DNA of 64,000 nt from Lineus longissimus. Lineage: Eukaryota; Nemertea; Pilidiophora; Heteronemertea; Lineidae. The notes beneath the pieces are model-generated. The model was not told the origin of the DNA. It worked only from the letters and a program-made list of their open reading frames with translations, and did no database searches. Below, piece by piece: positions 48,839 to 60,360 of this stretch. The translations under genes were made by a program, and so were the position numbers. How positions within the stretch are numbered: position 1 is the stretch's first letter; each line of letters starts with the position of its first letter. The stretch is from NCBI RefSeq assembly GCF_910592395.1, contig NC_088311.1:17734501-17798500 (forward strand). Direction: 5' to 3'.

Positions 48839-49266
48839 AAGGATGCATCCCGAAAATTGTCTGCAGTTCACTGGCAGTCCCTACCAAGACCATGTTCCAT
48901 ATTCATACTGTCTGCCCTATGCCACCTCCTGATGGTCAATGTTCTATCCAATCCGCGATAGCAGGTCTCGTGATGTAAATAAACGCACGTGTTCCACACT
49001 TTGCACGTGAATACCGAATATGGATATGGGTTTTCCCGGGAATTTCATGCGGGAATTCGACAGGTTGTGCGCAGTGCATGATCTGTTATTATTGATTGAC
49101 GTTCATTCCCAATGAAAAATCTGAAATTTGAAACAGAATATCATAAAATTTTGGCTTACTGGGCTTCGCGCAGCGCAACGCAACGCAACGAGCGAAATGG
49201 GGGAGTAACCATTATTTCTGACCCCGCAGGTTTTTGCTCCTAAAATAGACCTGGGGCTAACACGGC

Positions 49267-49274
49267 CACAGAAT
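49267..49274. repeat. 8-bp target duplication, left side of foldback element 3
   Basis: CACAGAAT here is repeated exactly at 49839-49846. Confidence 0.75.
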
Positions 49275-49838
49275 GGCTCTGAGACGATTTATCCCCGTGA
49301 AATTGCCCCCCCCCCCCGTTAACTTGTCCCCAGTGAAAATGCCCCTCTTGGAGCTGAACTCTTCTTTTACAAAGTTGTTTTCTCCTCCGTTTGCTCTACC
49401 AAGGCTCCCTCCCCTCAGCCAAATTCTATATAAGGAGCTTTCGACCAGTCGTAGTGAACTCCCGGCCATTTTTCAAAATTGTCTGTGGGTATGACTACAC
49501 AACTTGGCTACAAGGGATCTTGAAACAGTGTATGATGAATTCGGTGAAACTAAGAGATTCCTTGAATCATTGTGGAGACACCATGACATTTTTCATTCAT
49601 TTAAGGACGATCAATTTTACGGGAGGGGGGGGCAATTTTACGTTGGGCATTTTGGCTGGGGGGCAATTTGGCTGGCATGACTGGGGGGGGGGGGGGATTT
49701 AACGGGGGGGGGGGGCAATTTGACAGGGGGAAATTTTACGGAGTGCAATTTTACTGGGAGGCATTTATCTAGGGGCAATTGTCGGGGGGGGGGGGGCATT
49801 GACCGGGGAGAATTGTGCGGGGGGATTGTCCTGATACC
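49275..49838. mobile_element. Foldback element 3: G/C-run arms, 8-bp target duplication
   Basis: The left arm (to about 49350) has units such as gtgaaattgccccccc and agtgaaaatgcccctc. The right arm (about 49612-49838) has the inverse, gggggcaattttacggg, repeated with variation. The ends are GGCTCTGAGACGATTTATCC and, inward from the right, GGTATCAGGACAATCCCCCC. CACAGAAT flanks both sides. The plan equals foldback elements 1 and 2 but the tandem unit is unrelated. No ORF of interest is present. The lengths of the G runs may be inexact. Confidence 0.78.
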
Positions 49839-49846
49839 CACAGAAT

Positions 49847-50249
49847 ACCTCCATAGTGTGGATGGTAGGCCCACAGTGTTTTGGTTACGGGTTCGATTCT
49901 TGAGATTTGCAGTACGTTAGTCAGGGGTTTGAATCGGGATATTTACTCCTCGTGATGGCTTGGTACGTTAGTCATGGGTTTTAGTGTTGATATTTACTCC
50001 TCAATCGGGTTGTCTAGTGCTTTAGTCATGATTTCCTCTTTGGTGTGGTGCGGGTCTTAACCCCCTGTAGACCTCAGTTATGTCAGTTATGTAACATACT
50101 TTCCATCTGCCGCGCTGGCGCCACCTATCCCTCCCCATGTCACAGGATAGTCCCAATGATTTGCACGTGTAGCCCCTCTTTTTATGACCATAGCGGCAAA
50201 TATGCTAAGTTAGATGCTGGCGCCATCTATCAAAGATGCTGGCGCCTAA
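49847..50249. other. Non-coding DNA with short direct repeats
   Basis: Loose repeats of gatatttactcctc, gtcaggggtttgaa and cgttagtca occur near 49910-50040. The phrase tgctggcgcc recurs at 50217 and 50238. No gene is visible. Confidence 0.35.
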
Positions 50250-51535
50250 GCACTTGTTAAGTCTCTCATCATGTTCTTCATTCAGTCCATGGACGATAAA
50301 ATCATCCGAGATATTTTCCACATCTGACAGTCCCTGAATCCTTTTGTGAATCTCTTGCTGCTGTATATCGCTCGCAGCGTTGACACTAAATAAGAGTCGT
50401 TTATATGGAAAGAGTCCGCAGTGCGAAACAAACGTGACGGCCTTTCGAGATTCTGGGTGAAGTTCTAACGGATGGCCTGGTAACCCCAGCGTAACTCTAG
50501 CTTGGAGATCTTGTTGCCCTGCAACACCTTGTCTGCTGTATGAATCGGGTGTGGTTCGCGTTCTATCGCTTCATTTACGCGGTGCGTATCAACGCACAGT
50601 CTCATGTCACCCTTCGGCTTCGGCACACACTGCCGATTCGATGACGTCTTGTTGGATCTCTTTGACCTTCTTTCTGAGGCCAAACGGTGTTCTCCGGACG
50701 GGTTGAGCAACTGGCTTCACATCTGGGTTCAACTAGAGTTCTACTTGTTTACCCGTTATCTTACCCAAACCATCGAACAGTCCTTTGGCCCGGAATTCCT
50801 CAACCATCTCATATCAACTCTAGATTTCACGACATTCACTTCAGGAGTAGGTCCGACTGTGTTCACCTCTGTCCCAACTTTCAAGACCCCCAGTGTCTTC
50901 GCAGTATAACTGCTAATCAGAGCAACCCCTTTGCCCTTGATGACAAGAATCTAAGTTTAAACACTTTTATCTTTGCACTCGATGTTGCATGTGAATCGTC
51001 CTTTCAATGAGAGAGGTTTATCAGACACGTATGTGAACAGTTTTCTAACTGGAGAGGCCTCCGATTGACCCTTAATTTCTTTCCTTTCAAGTCCTTCCCG
51101 ATATCCTTATCAACGATATTCACTGACGCCCCGGAATCCACGAGCATAGGCCCCACAACGCCCCTAACATTGAAGTTAAGCATGTTTGCCTTTTGGCGAT
51201 TGGTGACCATAAATGCAAAATCCTCCTCTGCAACCTGGGTTACACCACCAATTTTTGTATGGCTTTGCCGACAGCAGCCTTGGTAATGATCTTTCCCTCC
51301 ACACAGATTACCCGTCTGACCCCTGGCCTTACACTCTGGGGCCTTTCGAGGATTGGGATCGGTCAGTTTTTGGTTTACCATGTGGTTTCGACCAACGTTT
51401 CGAAACTTTGTTTACTCTACTCGTACCAGTGGCTCCGCTTATTTTCATTGAATCTAACTGAAACTCAACAGCTTCCAATGCCCTAGCGATTTTCACTACA
51501 CCGTCTATTTGAAAGACTCTGTTAGAACTCAGCAT
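50250..51535 (-). pseudogene. Degenerate Ty3/gypsy-type retrotransposon fragment (gag end, protease, reverse transcriptase)
   Basis: Reading on the minus strand, 51535-51329 ends a gag-like region. It is followed by a decayed zinc knuckle, CKARGQTGNLCGGKDHYQGC, about 51330-51270. A retropepsin motif, VDSGASVNIVD, follows near 51150-51110. Then come reverse transcriptase blocks: KPKGDMRLCVDTHRVNEAIE (about 50620-50560), KLELRWGYQ, and a catalytic-type ISDDFIV near 50305. Stops and frameshifts separate the pieces and both ends are missing, including any LTR, integrase or envelope. It is inactive. Confidence 0.75.
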
Positions 51536-51544
51536 TTGTGGGAT

Positions 51545-51600
51545 GCTACTGGTGGCGGCGCATGGTGGCAGGCAGGGTCATTATCCTCCTGACTAGGTAA
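51545..51600. repeat. Short dispersed repeat, partner of 6213-6262
   Basis: The block tggtggcggcgcatggtggc ... attatcctcctgactaggtaa matches 6213-6262 closely. It lies between the gypsy fragment and the RING exon. Confidence 0.45.
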
Positions 51601-51932
51601 CTACCACGACCAAAGCACCAAGCGATATTCTTCAACGGGCAGGTTCGGGGGCTCCCCGCACAGACCAAAAATTCATTCGTTTTTAAATTTACCGTAAATG
51701 TTATTTCCTTTAGGATATGAGATAAACAATCAGCGGGTGTACTAGGGGTCGGGGGCATGATGCCCTGCCTGCTGTAGTAGGAAGCCTTTTCAAACAAGGA
51801 GATCATTTCTAACCGTTTTACAAATTGTCGTCATACTACATGTTTGTCATATTAGCAAGTATTAGCAAGTATAGATTAGATTCTCTAATCTACTTCAGGT
51901 ATTAGTAAACATTCCTTGCTTTCTATTTAAAG

Positions 51933-54900
51933 GTCATCGAATCCAGATACCAGAAATCCATATTACTGCGCTATTTGCTTGAACTTCTTTCAAGATCCAC
52001 GAATCGTCGGAGGCTGTCTTCATTTATTCCGCTTACAGTGCCTTAAGGGATACGTCGGCCAACTCCAGGGTAGCCGTACCTTCATTTGTCCCCTGTGTAG
52101 ACAGGAATGTGTGGTTCCAGAAGGAGGAGTAGATGCACTTGAAGTCAAGCTTGAGGATAGACCAAGTCCACAGGGCTGCGAGGAATTGAGCGGCATCCAG
52201 GTCTCAGTCCAAAGATCAACTGCTGGACAGGACCCTATGCGAGCGGAAGGAACGATAGCCAGTATGTCCAATCAGTTCAAAAAGCAAACAATTACACCAG
52301 CTGTCTCCAAAGGTAACGAACCGCCATGCAGCGTGTGCGGCAATGTTGGGTCGTCACGATTTTGCAAAGATTGTCACGACATCTATTTATGTGAGAAGTG
52401 CGCGAAGGCCCATGATAGCAAACCAATAACACGTGGTCATAAACTGATCGAGGTTTGCAGTCAGCATGGCAGGCCAGTCGAGGTCTACTGTCAAAACTGC
52501 GCATGCGCAGCATGTAGTGTTTGCCTCATCGCAATGCACTCTGGAGAACACCACGAAGTAGTCTCGATCTTTGAAATCTTTACGTCTGCATTAGATTCCT
52601 TGAGAGGTCTTGAGGGAGAGGTGAATACGACCCTGACAGCAGTGGATCAAAATCGGAAGACGACGATGGACATAGCCTCCAGGCTCAAGAGACAGTGTAC
52701 TGCAAAATTAGCCAAAAAGGAATATGCAACTCAACAGAACACAGCGAAAGAGCAGCAGGAACTCCTGCAAGTGCAGCGCGAGGTTGCATCGACAAGACAG
52801 AAACTAGAAGGGTTAATAAAACAGGAGACCAAGCTCAAGGAACGTCAGAGAAAAACAGCCAAGGACGCCGAAGCAGATATCGATAAATGCAAAGCAGCAA
52901 TGACAAGTGGGACCACGGATTTGACAACGCGATTACGAGAGCTTGACGACGTCAAGACCAAGTTGTCTGATCGTTTAAGGGCAAGCCAGGGTCTTCTTCA
53001 GATTACCTATTTCACTGCCGAGAAACTAAGCCATCTACAGGCGGCGGCAACTGGTGTGCGCGAAATGATCGTGACGGGGAACAAGATGGCAAGCGAAGCG
53101 AAAAGAACAAATCAGAACTTGGAATCCTCTTTTAAAAGTAAGTCGAGTACACATTGCATACCCGTATCAAACGTATTTTTCAACGTAACGGCATAATCGT
53201 CGCGGGATAACGCCCTCAGTTGTTATCGGTAATTAGTTCCCATTTAATTCCACGTCCCCAAAGAAAATTAACTGATTGTACTCAAGTAACAAACCGACTT
53301 TTGCGAGGGTGAAAGTAAGTGCAATAATATTGTATCAAAAGAAATGTTGTTCATAGCCCTACAACTCTAATCTCTTGCTTTGTTATCGGGAGAATATTCA
53401 AACGACGCAGACTAATACACCGGCCCTATTCCCCCGCAAAATCTTGTGAAGATTCCGAATACCTCTTTCCATGGTGCCTGTTTGCATCTTTGTTGCAATG
53501 CTTCTGCTCCTCTGAGCAGAACTTTTGTGCCGTTACTCGTGTTGAGCTCTTATAGTCTGGCTATTGCCAAAGTGCTTTCCCCTGGTCTTTTTTCCTTCTG
53601 AATGTCACCTAAGGAAGTCGCATTCTCGGCTAGTCTATCTGCCCTCTCACTCTCACTCTTTTATCTGGTTCGTTGACTTTTGTGCCCGTTACAAGGGATT
53701 ATATGCACTGCTAAAGATCAAAGATCAGCCATATTTAGGTAAATGAACCAAAGTAACTCTGCAGTATTTTAAATAGTTAGTCAAAATGAGGGAATAAGTG
53801 GCAAAGAAACAGGGGGCCGGCAGATCTAGAAAGACTATTAGCATTTTAGCATCTTTTGGCTGGAGTTGTGCGTGCGTAAAATAACGAATACTAAACAAAA
53901 TTGGGTAAATACCGTTATGTAGTTTACCAATGAAACCGATTAAGAAAAAACAAACAAACTGGTACTGTTAAAAGTTAAAAAGTTAGAAGCTTCTCACCCT
54001 TATCAAGCAGTTCTGTGTAATGTATCTATATTCATGTATATCTTTCTTTCATTTTAGCGCCGTACACCTTTCACAAGCGACATTCGAAAGGACTCGTCCT
54101 ATCTGAAGGTGACATTGTCGTCAGCTGGAGGCCGACGGTTGTTAATTCATACCAACAGTTTATTGCCCAAAAGCGAGGGGTCGTGATGATACATCCGCGA
54201 ATCGCACTTGGCGACCTTCTGGAGATACAAATACAAGCCGCAGCTGACCTGGCCTTTTCCCATTTAGAAGATATTTTTTGGTTTTGTGCAGGTACGGATT
54301 TATGTCATTTTAAGACGAGAAAAGCTCAGCCAAAATTGATTCCTCATATTTTTTGAAGACGTAGAATTTAGGTTTTTTCAGGATTTTTTACTACAGTACA
54401 GAAACCATACTGGTCCAATTTCTTCCAAGTTTCTAAAATTTAATTTTGGGACCGAAAATAACTTCTGCAATTCTGTATCCATATGCATGTATTCGAGGGG
54501 TATATTGACGTCGTGCAGTTATTCTGAAATTTTCTTCTCTGCTTTTATATTTCATTCTGATTGAATTGTGATGAAATCTTCAGATTTTTTTTTCGTGTAA
54601 GCTTATACCTTCAAATGTGCCAAGTTTCAATTTTAAAATATCCATTAGAAGAAATCCGCCCCTATCCACACCCCTCTGTCCACCCAAAATTGTCAAAGGG
54701 CTCCAAAGAAGAAAAAATGTTTCTAATTTAGTTTGCAAATTACTACGCTGGAATTGTATTGGGTCCCAAAATTAGATTGAAGAAAACCAAACTTTGAAAA
54801 AGTTGGCCTGGTTGTTTTTTGCGCAACAGCCCAAAAAGACAGTGGCATTGAATTAAATGAAAAGGTCTATTCCATGTACTGGGAAAAGTAATCATCAGGA

Positions 54901-57866
54901 GACCCTTCGGAGATAAGATCGACTGATTTAACATTCAGGATTTGTTGTAAGTTTACATGTATTGTCATAAACATGTAAGCATACATGTAAGGTCGAATGT
55001 CTCATGCCATCGACTGGAATATCATTACATGTAGTTATAGTTGATACTGTTCTGTCATCGACTGCGTTACTTTTCAGGCTTCACGCATCGCGAGCCAGAG
55101 TCAATTGACAGTGATGAGGGGATAGAAGTCATTCGTCAATATAGGAGATTGAGGTAGGCTTTCAAGCTTTGACGTCTTTCTGGTACAACAGGGACGGGGC
55201 CCACCCATATAACCAACACAGCCACTGTCAAATTGCACGCTGAAGCAAGATATAATGGGCAACGTTCAGCGGCTTATTATAAACTGCGAGATGCGGAATG
55301 CGAAATCGCGAGATGTCAACCTCGGTGAGATGTAGATGTGAGATGTATTGCAAATATGGAACCTGAAAAGGCGAATATTCATGAGACCGAGGCTGAAGTA
55401 GGGAGCTATCCTTGTTTTGATTTGCCCATTGAAATAGACTCCGCTGTGCGATGTGTGGAATTTATCCTAATTTATAGCCTAGTTTCGATGGTCAGACTAT
55501 CCCGCGCTATTTTTAGGGATGACCAGACGTTCACCAGGTGCATGCCCTGTGTTATCGGTCAATCCTATGTTTGGTGACTTGTGCCGCCAGGCGTAATGTG
55601 AAAATAATCTTGATACGTGCAGCATCCTGAACCTCGCGGCATTATACTCACAGTATAACTTGATAAGTTGCAAAAACAGTTGTGGTCAAGATGAATATGC
55701 AGTTGCATGTAACCTTTGTATTGTTATCGGCCCTACTATCATTGAATGGAGAAGTGAACAGCAGCATTAAAAATTGTGATTGTCATGGTCCAGGGAAGTA
55801 GAAAATCTTGTGGCAGAAAACAGTGATTACTCATCTCGTGATTTTGCGATTTCTCATCTCGCGGTTTATAATAAGCCACGTTCAGCAGATGTTAACTCGT
55901 AAAATTTCATGAAGCACCAAATCTGTGTTAAAGTAATGGTGGGCTTTTTATTGCAGTATGTTTGTTCTTCTTCTTCTGGTTCGTCAGTAAACTACTTTTC
56001 TGAACGTGTTTGATGCTTTTCCAAATTTATATCAAGTCGCCGTTCGCGCCCATTCCAACCTCGTGAGTGCACGCCGAGATCCGAGTTTTAAGACCCAACG
56101 TCACTTCCATTTATCATATACCCTAAGTGAAGTGATCCGGCCGACAAGACCATGAAAACATCCAAAAAATGTCCCAAAAATGCATTCAAATTCAACCAAA
56201 ATTACGGACAGTACTCAAAATTTGCCTTTTTTACTTTAATTTTCTTGCGATTATGGCGATATTTGTGGTATATGATAAATAAAAAACTGCACTCCTGGCT
56301 GATCAGGGTATCCAGATCCAGATCGATGATTTTCTACATCTCGACCTGCGATCTCGAGCTTTCCGGCCGTAGAAAATCATCTCGTGCGATCTGGATACCC
56401 GGATCAGCCACTCGTGCGGTTTTCCTATTTTATCGTCGCAGCGTGACGTCGGAAAAATTGATATCAGCACCATGACGTCAAGGGGTAGATTCTAGCTCGA
56501 GGAAACGCCTTCCTAGTACATCGTCCACGTGGAAATAGTCGATGCGTGGAAAGCTAACTCGGGTCAAATCGGAGTCAACATCGGAAAAACGCGATAATTC
56601 AGTCAGATTTTTAATTTTTCCTGTTTTTGCACAATTTGTTGATGGAAACTACATATGTAGAATAGGAGGTGACAGAGCAACTGGCAGCTGGGTAATATTG
56701 CCCTTAATAATGCCAATGGTCTTTTAAGTGCATGATTGGACTGTGAATGGAATCAGCCTCATATAAATGATCCGTTTCGAGACTGGATATTTGTTTGTCA
56801 GTATCGAAACTGCCCATTCCAAAATGCTTCTGTAGCCAAACAACAGTATGCATCTATACAATTATTTGGCTCTGTTAAAGTTTGCGATTTCAACGTGTTC
56901 CTTTTCTTGTTACAGAAACAAGCAGGAGGACTTCATCAGTGTAGAGAACTATTACATGGCATTGTGTGCTTTTCCAGAAATCAGTAGAGGTCAAGGTGGC
57001 GTATTCACTCTTAAAATTGCTCGACCTGATGATAATTCAGCTGTTGTCAGCATCCATGATAGGGGTTGCGAGGTCGTCCGGAAGATTTATCGCCGACCTC
57101 ACTCGTATTCCCCACCAAATCAATGCGGTAAGTCCAAAATGTTGGAAAGATTTCTTCTTGCAATCGCTAAACATGTTTTATTTACAAAGGCTGGCAATCC
57201 ACGATTTATTCGTGCTGATGATAGTGCATCACACTACGCAAGACAAACGAAAGTATCAGTCTGCTGGTTAAATGCAGTTGTGATGATATTTTTTGATTGA
57301 TTTTGGTTCGTATTCTGAAACTGTCTAGGGCCTATTTAGCCGCAAAAGTAAGTGTACTGACCAATGTTGGATTTTAGATACAAAGTTAAATTGTGTTAGG
57401 CAAACTTTACTGTAACAACATCCTCGCAATTATTTCCGCTTGCTCCAAATGTCGGTGGAGTCGCCAGTCTCAACAAATACGATGGAACCGCTTTTGATTA
57501 AAATGTAAACTAGATGTCAGAAATAAGGGATGATGCCGTGTTGACCAGAATGAAGAATAATTGGAAAGAAGAACTTGTTGACACCATGGGTTCTGAAGAA
57601 GACAAGGTAGTGTCGCAAGCTCGACTCATTTTAAAAAACAAAGTTGATCGAGAAGAAAACGGTGTCGAGTTCCTCTTTCCAATAAATGTAAACTAGAAAG
57701 TTTTTTCTACATTTCAGATCCTTACTTTATTCTCTTCTTTGCGAAAAAAATCGCGACAATGCTGACGATAGTCCCTAAAGCAGAACGTGAGGCAAATGTG
57801 GCACAACGCTTCGCCGTACCAGTGGCAGCAGCCGATTTTGCTGGTATCGGTGAATTTTGGGAGTAG
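51933..57866 (+). CDS. TRIM-like RING/B-box/coiled-coil protein with probable NHR domain; 5' exon not found
   Basis: Visible exons: 51933-53137, 54058-54291, 55078-55153, 56916-57127, 57718-57866, all GT-AG and in phase, stop TAG 57864-57866. Exon 1 starts with the third base of a codon, so an upstream exon with the ATG is missing. It encodes a RING (CAIC ... CLH ... CPLC), two B-boxes (CSVCGNVGSSRFCKDC; CSQHGRPVEVYCQNC) and a long coiled coil. The next two exons carry a block like the neuralized homology repeat: FHKRHSKGLVLSEG, RPTVVNSYQQF, GDLLEIQI and GFTHREPES. The last two exons encode about 120 residues I cannot assign. RING plus B-box proteins are normally ubiquitin ligases acting in the cytoplasm; that role is inferred. 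One RING zinc ligand is Arg instead of Cys. Intron 3 holds the element at 55271-55877. Confidence 0.8.
55262..55886. mobile_element. GGCTTATTATAAAC-ended element with 9-bp target duplication
   Basis: The element proper is 55271-55877. Its ends are inverted copies: GGCTTATTATAAACTGCGAG on the left and, inward from the right, GGCTTATTATAAACCGCGAG. Similarity continues through gaaatcgcgagatg. ACGTTCAGC is duplicated exactly at 55262-55270 and 55878-55886. It holds no transposase. The 9-bp duplication suggests a Mutator-like source. It lies in intron 3 of the TRIM-like gene. Confidence 0.82.
56283..56424. mobile_element. Short hairpin MITE in the TRIM-like gene
   Basis: The inverted arms include ggctgatcagggtatccaga and tctggatacccggatcagcc, and gatgattttctac with gtagaaaatcatc. 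The outer flanks aaaactgcac and gtgcggtttt also pair. It is about 140 bp with no ORF and lies in intron 3. Confidence 0.6.
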
Positions 57867-58564
57867 TGATATTCCAAAAGCTCGATGAGCAAAATGTCCC
57901 AGCTAGCATTATTGTTATATGTCTGAATGAAAAAAAAACCTGTTGAGGTTTTCATAGGCTCAAAAACCTTTGGGGGCTTAGCATATTTCTCTGAAAAACC
58001 TCTTAGTACTCTTAAAACGCAAAAAGATTTTTCAGAAGGTCAAAAACTTTAATTTTTAAGAGTATAGGGGATCAGTCTGAAGCGATATGTGTTTGAAATG
58101 TTTTTTTAAATTTAGAATTTAGGCGAGAGGTTTTCCGAGACGAGTAGATATATCAACCACCTTGTAGTTATCACATACCGATTTTTCACTTGCTCCAAAG
58201 TAGCAAATGTCATACTTTCCCCCATTCATTGGGATTTAAATGGACGAGTTTCAAAGAAGCCGAACGCAGTTTATTAGGCTACGTCAAAACAACAGAATCA
58301 GAGGAAACGGTGGACGGCTGGGGCTCAGTCTGCAGCCAATATCTGTAACACCATGGGTAATTTTCCTTCTCGGGGCAGCTATATTATAAATGTCACTATC
58401 CTTCTGTGCTGCGAAATTTACGCCGGCCGGGTGCAAAATACATGTACGTGCTTTAATCAGATACATTGTACAGTCCAAATCACAATTGTCATCCCTAAAT
58501 TCTTGTCATTGACGCGCTACCCAGCGCGTAGGTCGAGCGTAATTTACGCAAAACTGAAGGAAAA

Positions 58565-58798
58565 GCCTGGTTGTTCAAAGTTCTGTTATCTGGTTTAGCA
58601 GCCTCTAAATCACCGCTATCTTATCAGGCCGCCAAATTCGCTCCGTTAGGCTTAGCGGCCGCCATGCCACCGCTAAGCTAGCGGTACCTCAAGGATTTTT
58701 TCGTGGGCTGCTGCCTAGTTTTAGCGGAACCCTGAGTTAAGAAGCCGTCGCTAAAACTTAGCAGCCGCTAAACTAACCAGGCTTTGAACAACCGGGCC
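58565..58798. mobile_element. GGTTGTTCAAAG-ended MITE, possibly Harbinger-derived
   Basis: The ends GCCTGGTTGTTCAAAG and, inward from the right, GGCCCGGTTGTTCAAAG are inverted copies. Inner gttagcggc-like stretches also pair. The right end resembles the GGGCCCGGTTGTTAGAAA end of the Harbinger element at 31860, which suggests relationship. No target duplication is clear. Confidence 0.6.
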
Positions 58799-58827
58799 TG
58801 CTTCTTTGACGAGCATTGCGCGTCACT

Positions 58828-58945
58828 AGGGAGTTTTTGCAAAGCCCCCTAAACGTCCACGTCCACGCCTATCCCATTGTTCGACTTCATCATCAGGAGA
58901 TAGACGTTCACGTTGGCGTTTCGGGAGATTTGCAAAAAACTCCCT
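58828..58945. mobile_element. AGGGAG-ended inverted-repeat MITE, copy 3
   Basis: It begins agggagtttttgcaaagccc and ends gatttgcaaaaaactccct. ACT occurs on both sides and could be a 3-bp target duplication. The sequence right after it, ctgacgcgaagcaggacg, resembles 31421-31438 next to foldback element 2. Confidence 0.7.
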
Positions 58946-59416
58946 ACTGACGCGAAGCAGGACGGATGTCATTTGTGATTCGGACTGCATACATCTGCGA
59001 CCGTGATAGCTTCCATTGCGACGTCGAGGGAACGTTGACCTAAAATTTGAAGGATATTAATATCTCAGCAAGTACGTTTACCTCAGTACAAAGACAAGCG
59101 TTGGTTGTCTAGCCTGGTGGTAAACTGTCAGTGAGTGCAGGTTGATCACTCAGCAACGGTTACCATGGGTAAGTTTGGAGATTGCGGGATTCCCGAACTC
59201 ATCTCCATGTATCAGACCATAGACAAGAAAAATCAATTCGGAAAATTTGGATAATACATGTAGTACACACGAGTGTATCGGGAGGCATTGTAGACACTTA
59301 AGTATTGCGATTTTCATGATAAAGATTTAATGATGACATCTTTGATGACATAAATTTAGCTCAGTATTATTTTTGGCTCACCGTAAGGGGAGTCTATACG
59401 ATAGCGCTGTGTCCGT

Positions 59417-59417
<1 letters not shown>

Positions 59418-59448
<31 letters not shown>

Positions 59449-59466
59449 TCGTCGTCGTCGTCCGTC
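59418..59466. repeat. (GGC)n and (GTC)n trinucleotide tract
   Basis: About ten GGC units (59418-59447) are followed by about six GTC units. The tract heads the satellite-like block that starts at about 59480. Confidence 0.9.
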
Positions 59467-59479
59467 GTATCCTGTTTCA

Positions 59480-60360
59480 TAAACAGTGGCACGTTTCTTA
59501 ACCGCTAGGGCTATGATCTTGCGACACTGAATTTCGGGCCGATCTAATTCTCAACTTGGCCTCCAGGGGGCCAAATGTCGATATCTAAAAAGTGTGATAT
59601 CTCGCTTATTAGTGACTTGTTTTCAATGAAACTTTTGTTGTAGGTACTCATAGCAAATATACATCTTATATCATACGGGTTTTTAATTTGACCTACTTTT
59701 CAAGGTCACAGAGGTCATAAGGCGTAAATTGGCCGTTAGAGTGTAAGCTATGGCACGTTTCTTAACCACTAAAGCTATGAACTTGAAACTTGGTACATAT
59801 AACCCCCTATATCACATAGCCTCTGGTGCTGAATTTCAGTTTGATCTGATTCTCAACTTTGCCACCAGGGGGCCAAAAGTGGAAATCTAAAAAGTGTGAT
59901 ATCTCGCTTATAAGTGACTTGTTTTCGATAGAATTTTTTATGGTAGGTACTCTTAGGAAGTATACATCACATATCTTACGGGTTTTCAATTTGACCTACT
60001 TTTCAAGGTCACAGGGGTCAAACTCTAAAATTTCACCGATAGTGGCACGTTTTGTCTTTATTCGTCCTATAGTCTTTAAATTTGGTATGAAGACACCTGT
60101 TACGTAGCTCTACATGTTAACAAAAAACAGGTCGATGTGGCGTACTGTTCAAGGTCACAGAGGTCAAATGGTGTGAATTGGCTGTTTGTGTGTAAATATG
60201 GCACGTTTCTTAACCACTAAAGCTATGAACTTTAAACTTGGTACACATGACCCCCTAGGTCAGATGACCTGTGACACTGAATTTCGGTCCGGTCTGATTC
60301 TTAACTTGGCCACCAGGGGGCCAAAACCAAAAATTTGAATAGTGCCATATCTCGCTTATT
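59480..60360. repeat. Satellite-like block, unit marked by ggcacgtttcttaaccac
   Basis: Units start near 59487, 59752, 60045 (diverged) and 60199. Shared phrases are gctatgaacttgaaacttgg, ccaccagggggccaaaa, gtgatatctcgcttatta and ttcaaggtcacagaggtca. A further unit resumes at about 61455-61800. The intervening 60361-61450 is a different sequence that splits the array. No coding content is apparent. Confidence 0.7.

Noticed and set aside
48407-48978. Several open frames of dipeptide repeats on both strands
   Set aside because: They exist only because the (CTGGCA)n array contains no stop in these frames.
51840-51898. Short ATG exon right before the RING exon with matching phase
   Set aside because: It would need a 34-base intron, too short for normal splicing; the phase match is likely chance.
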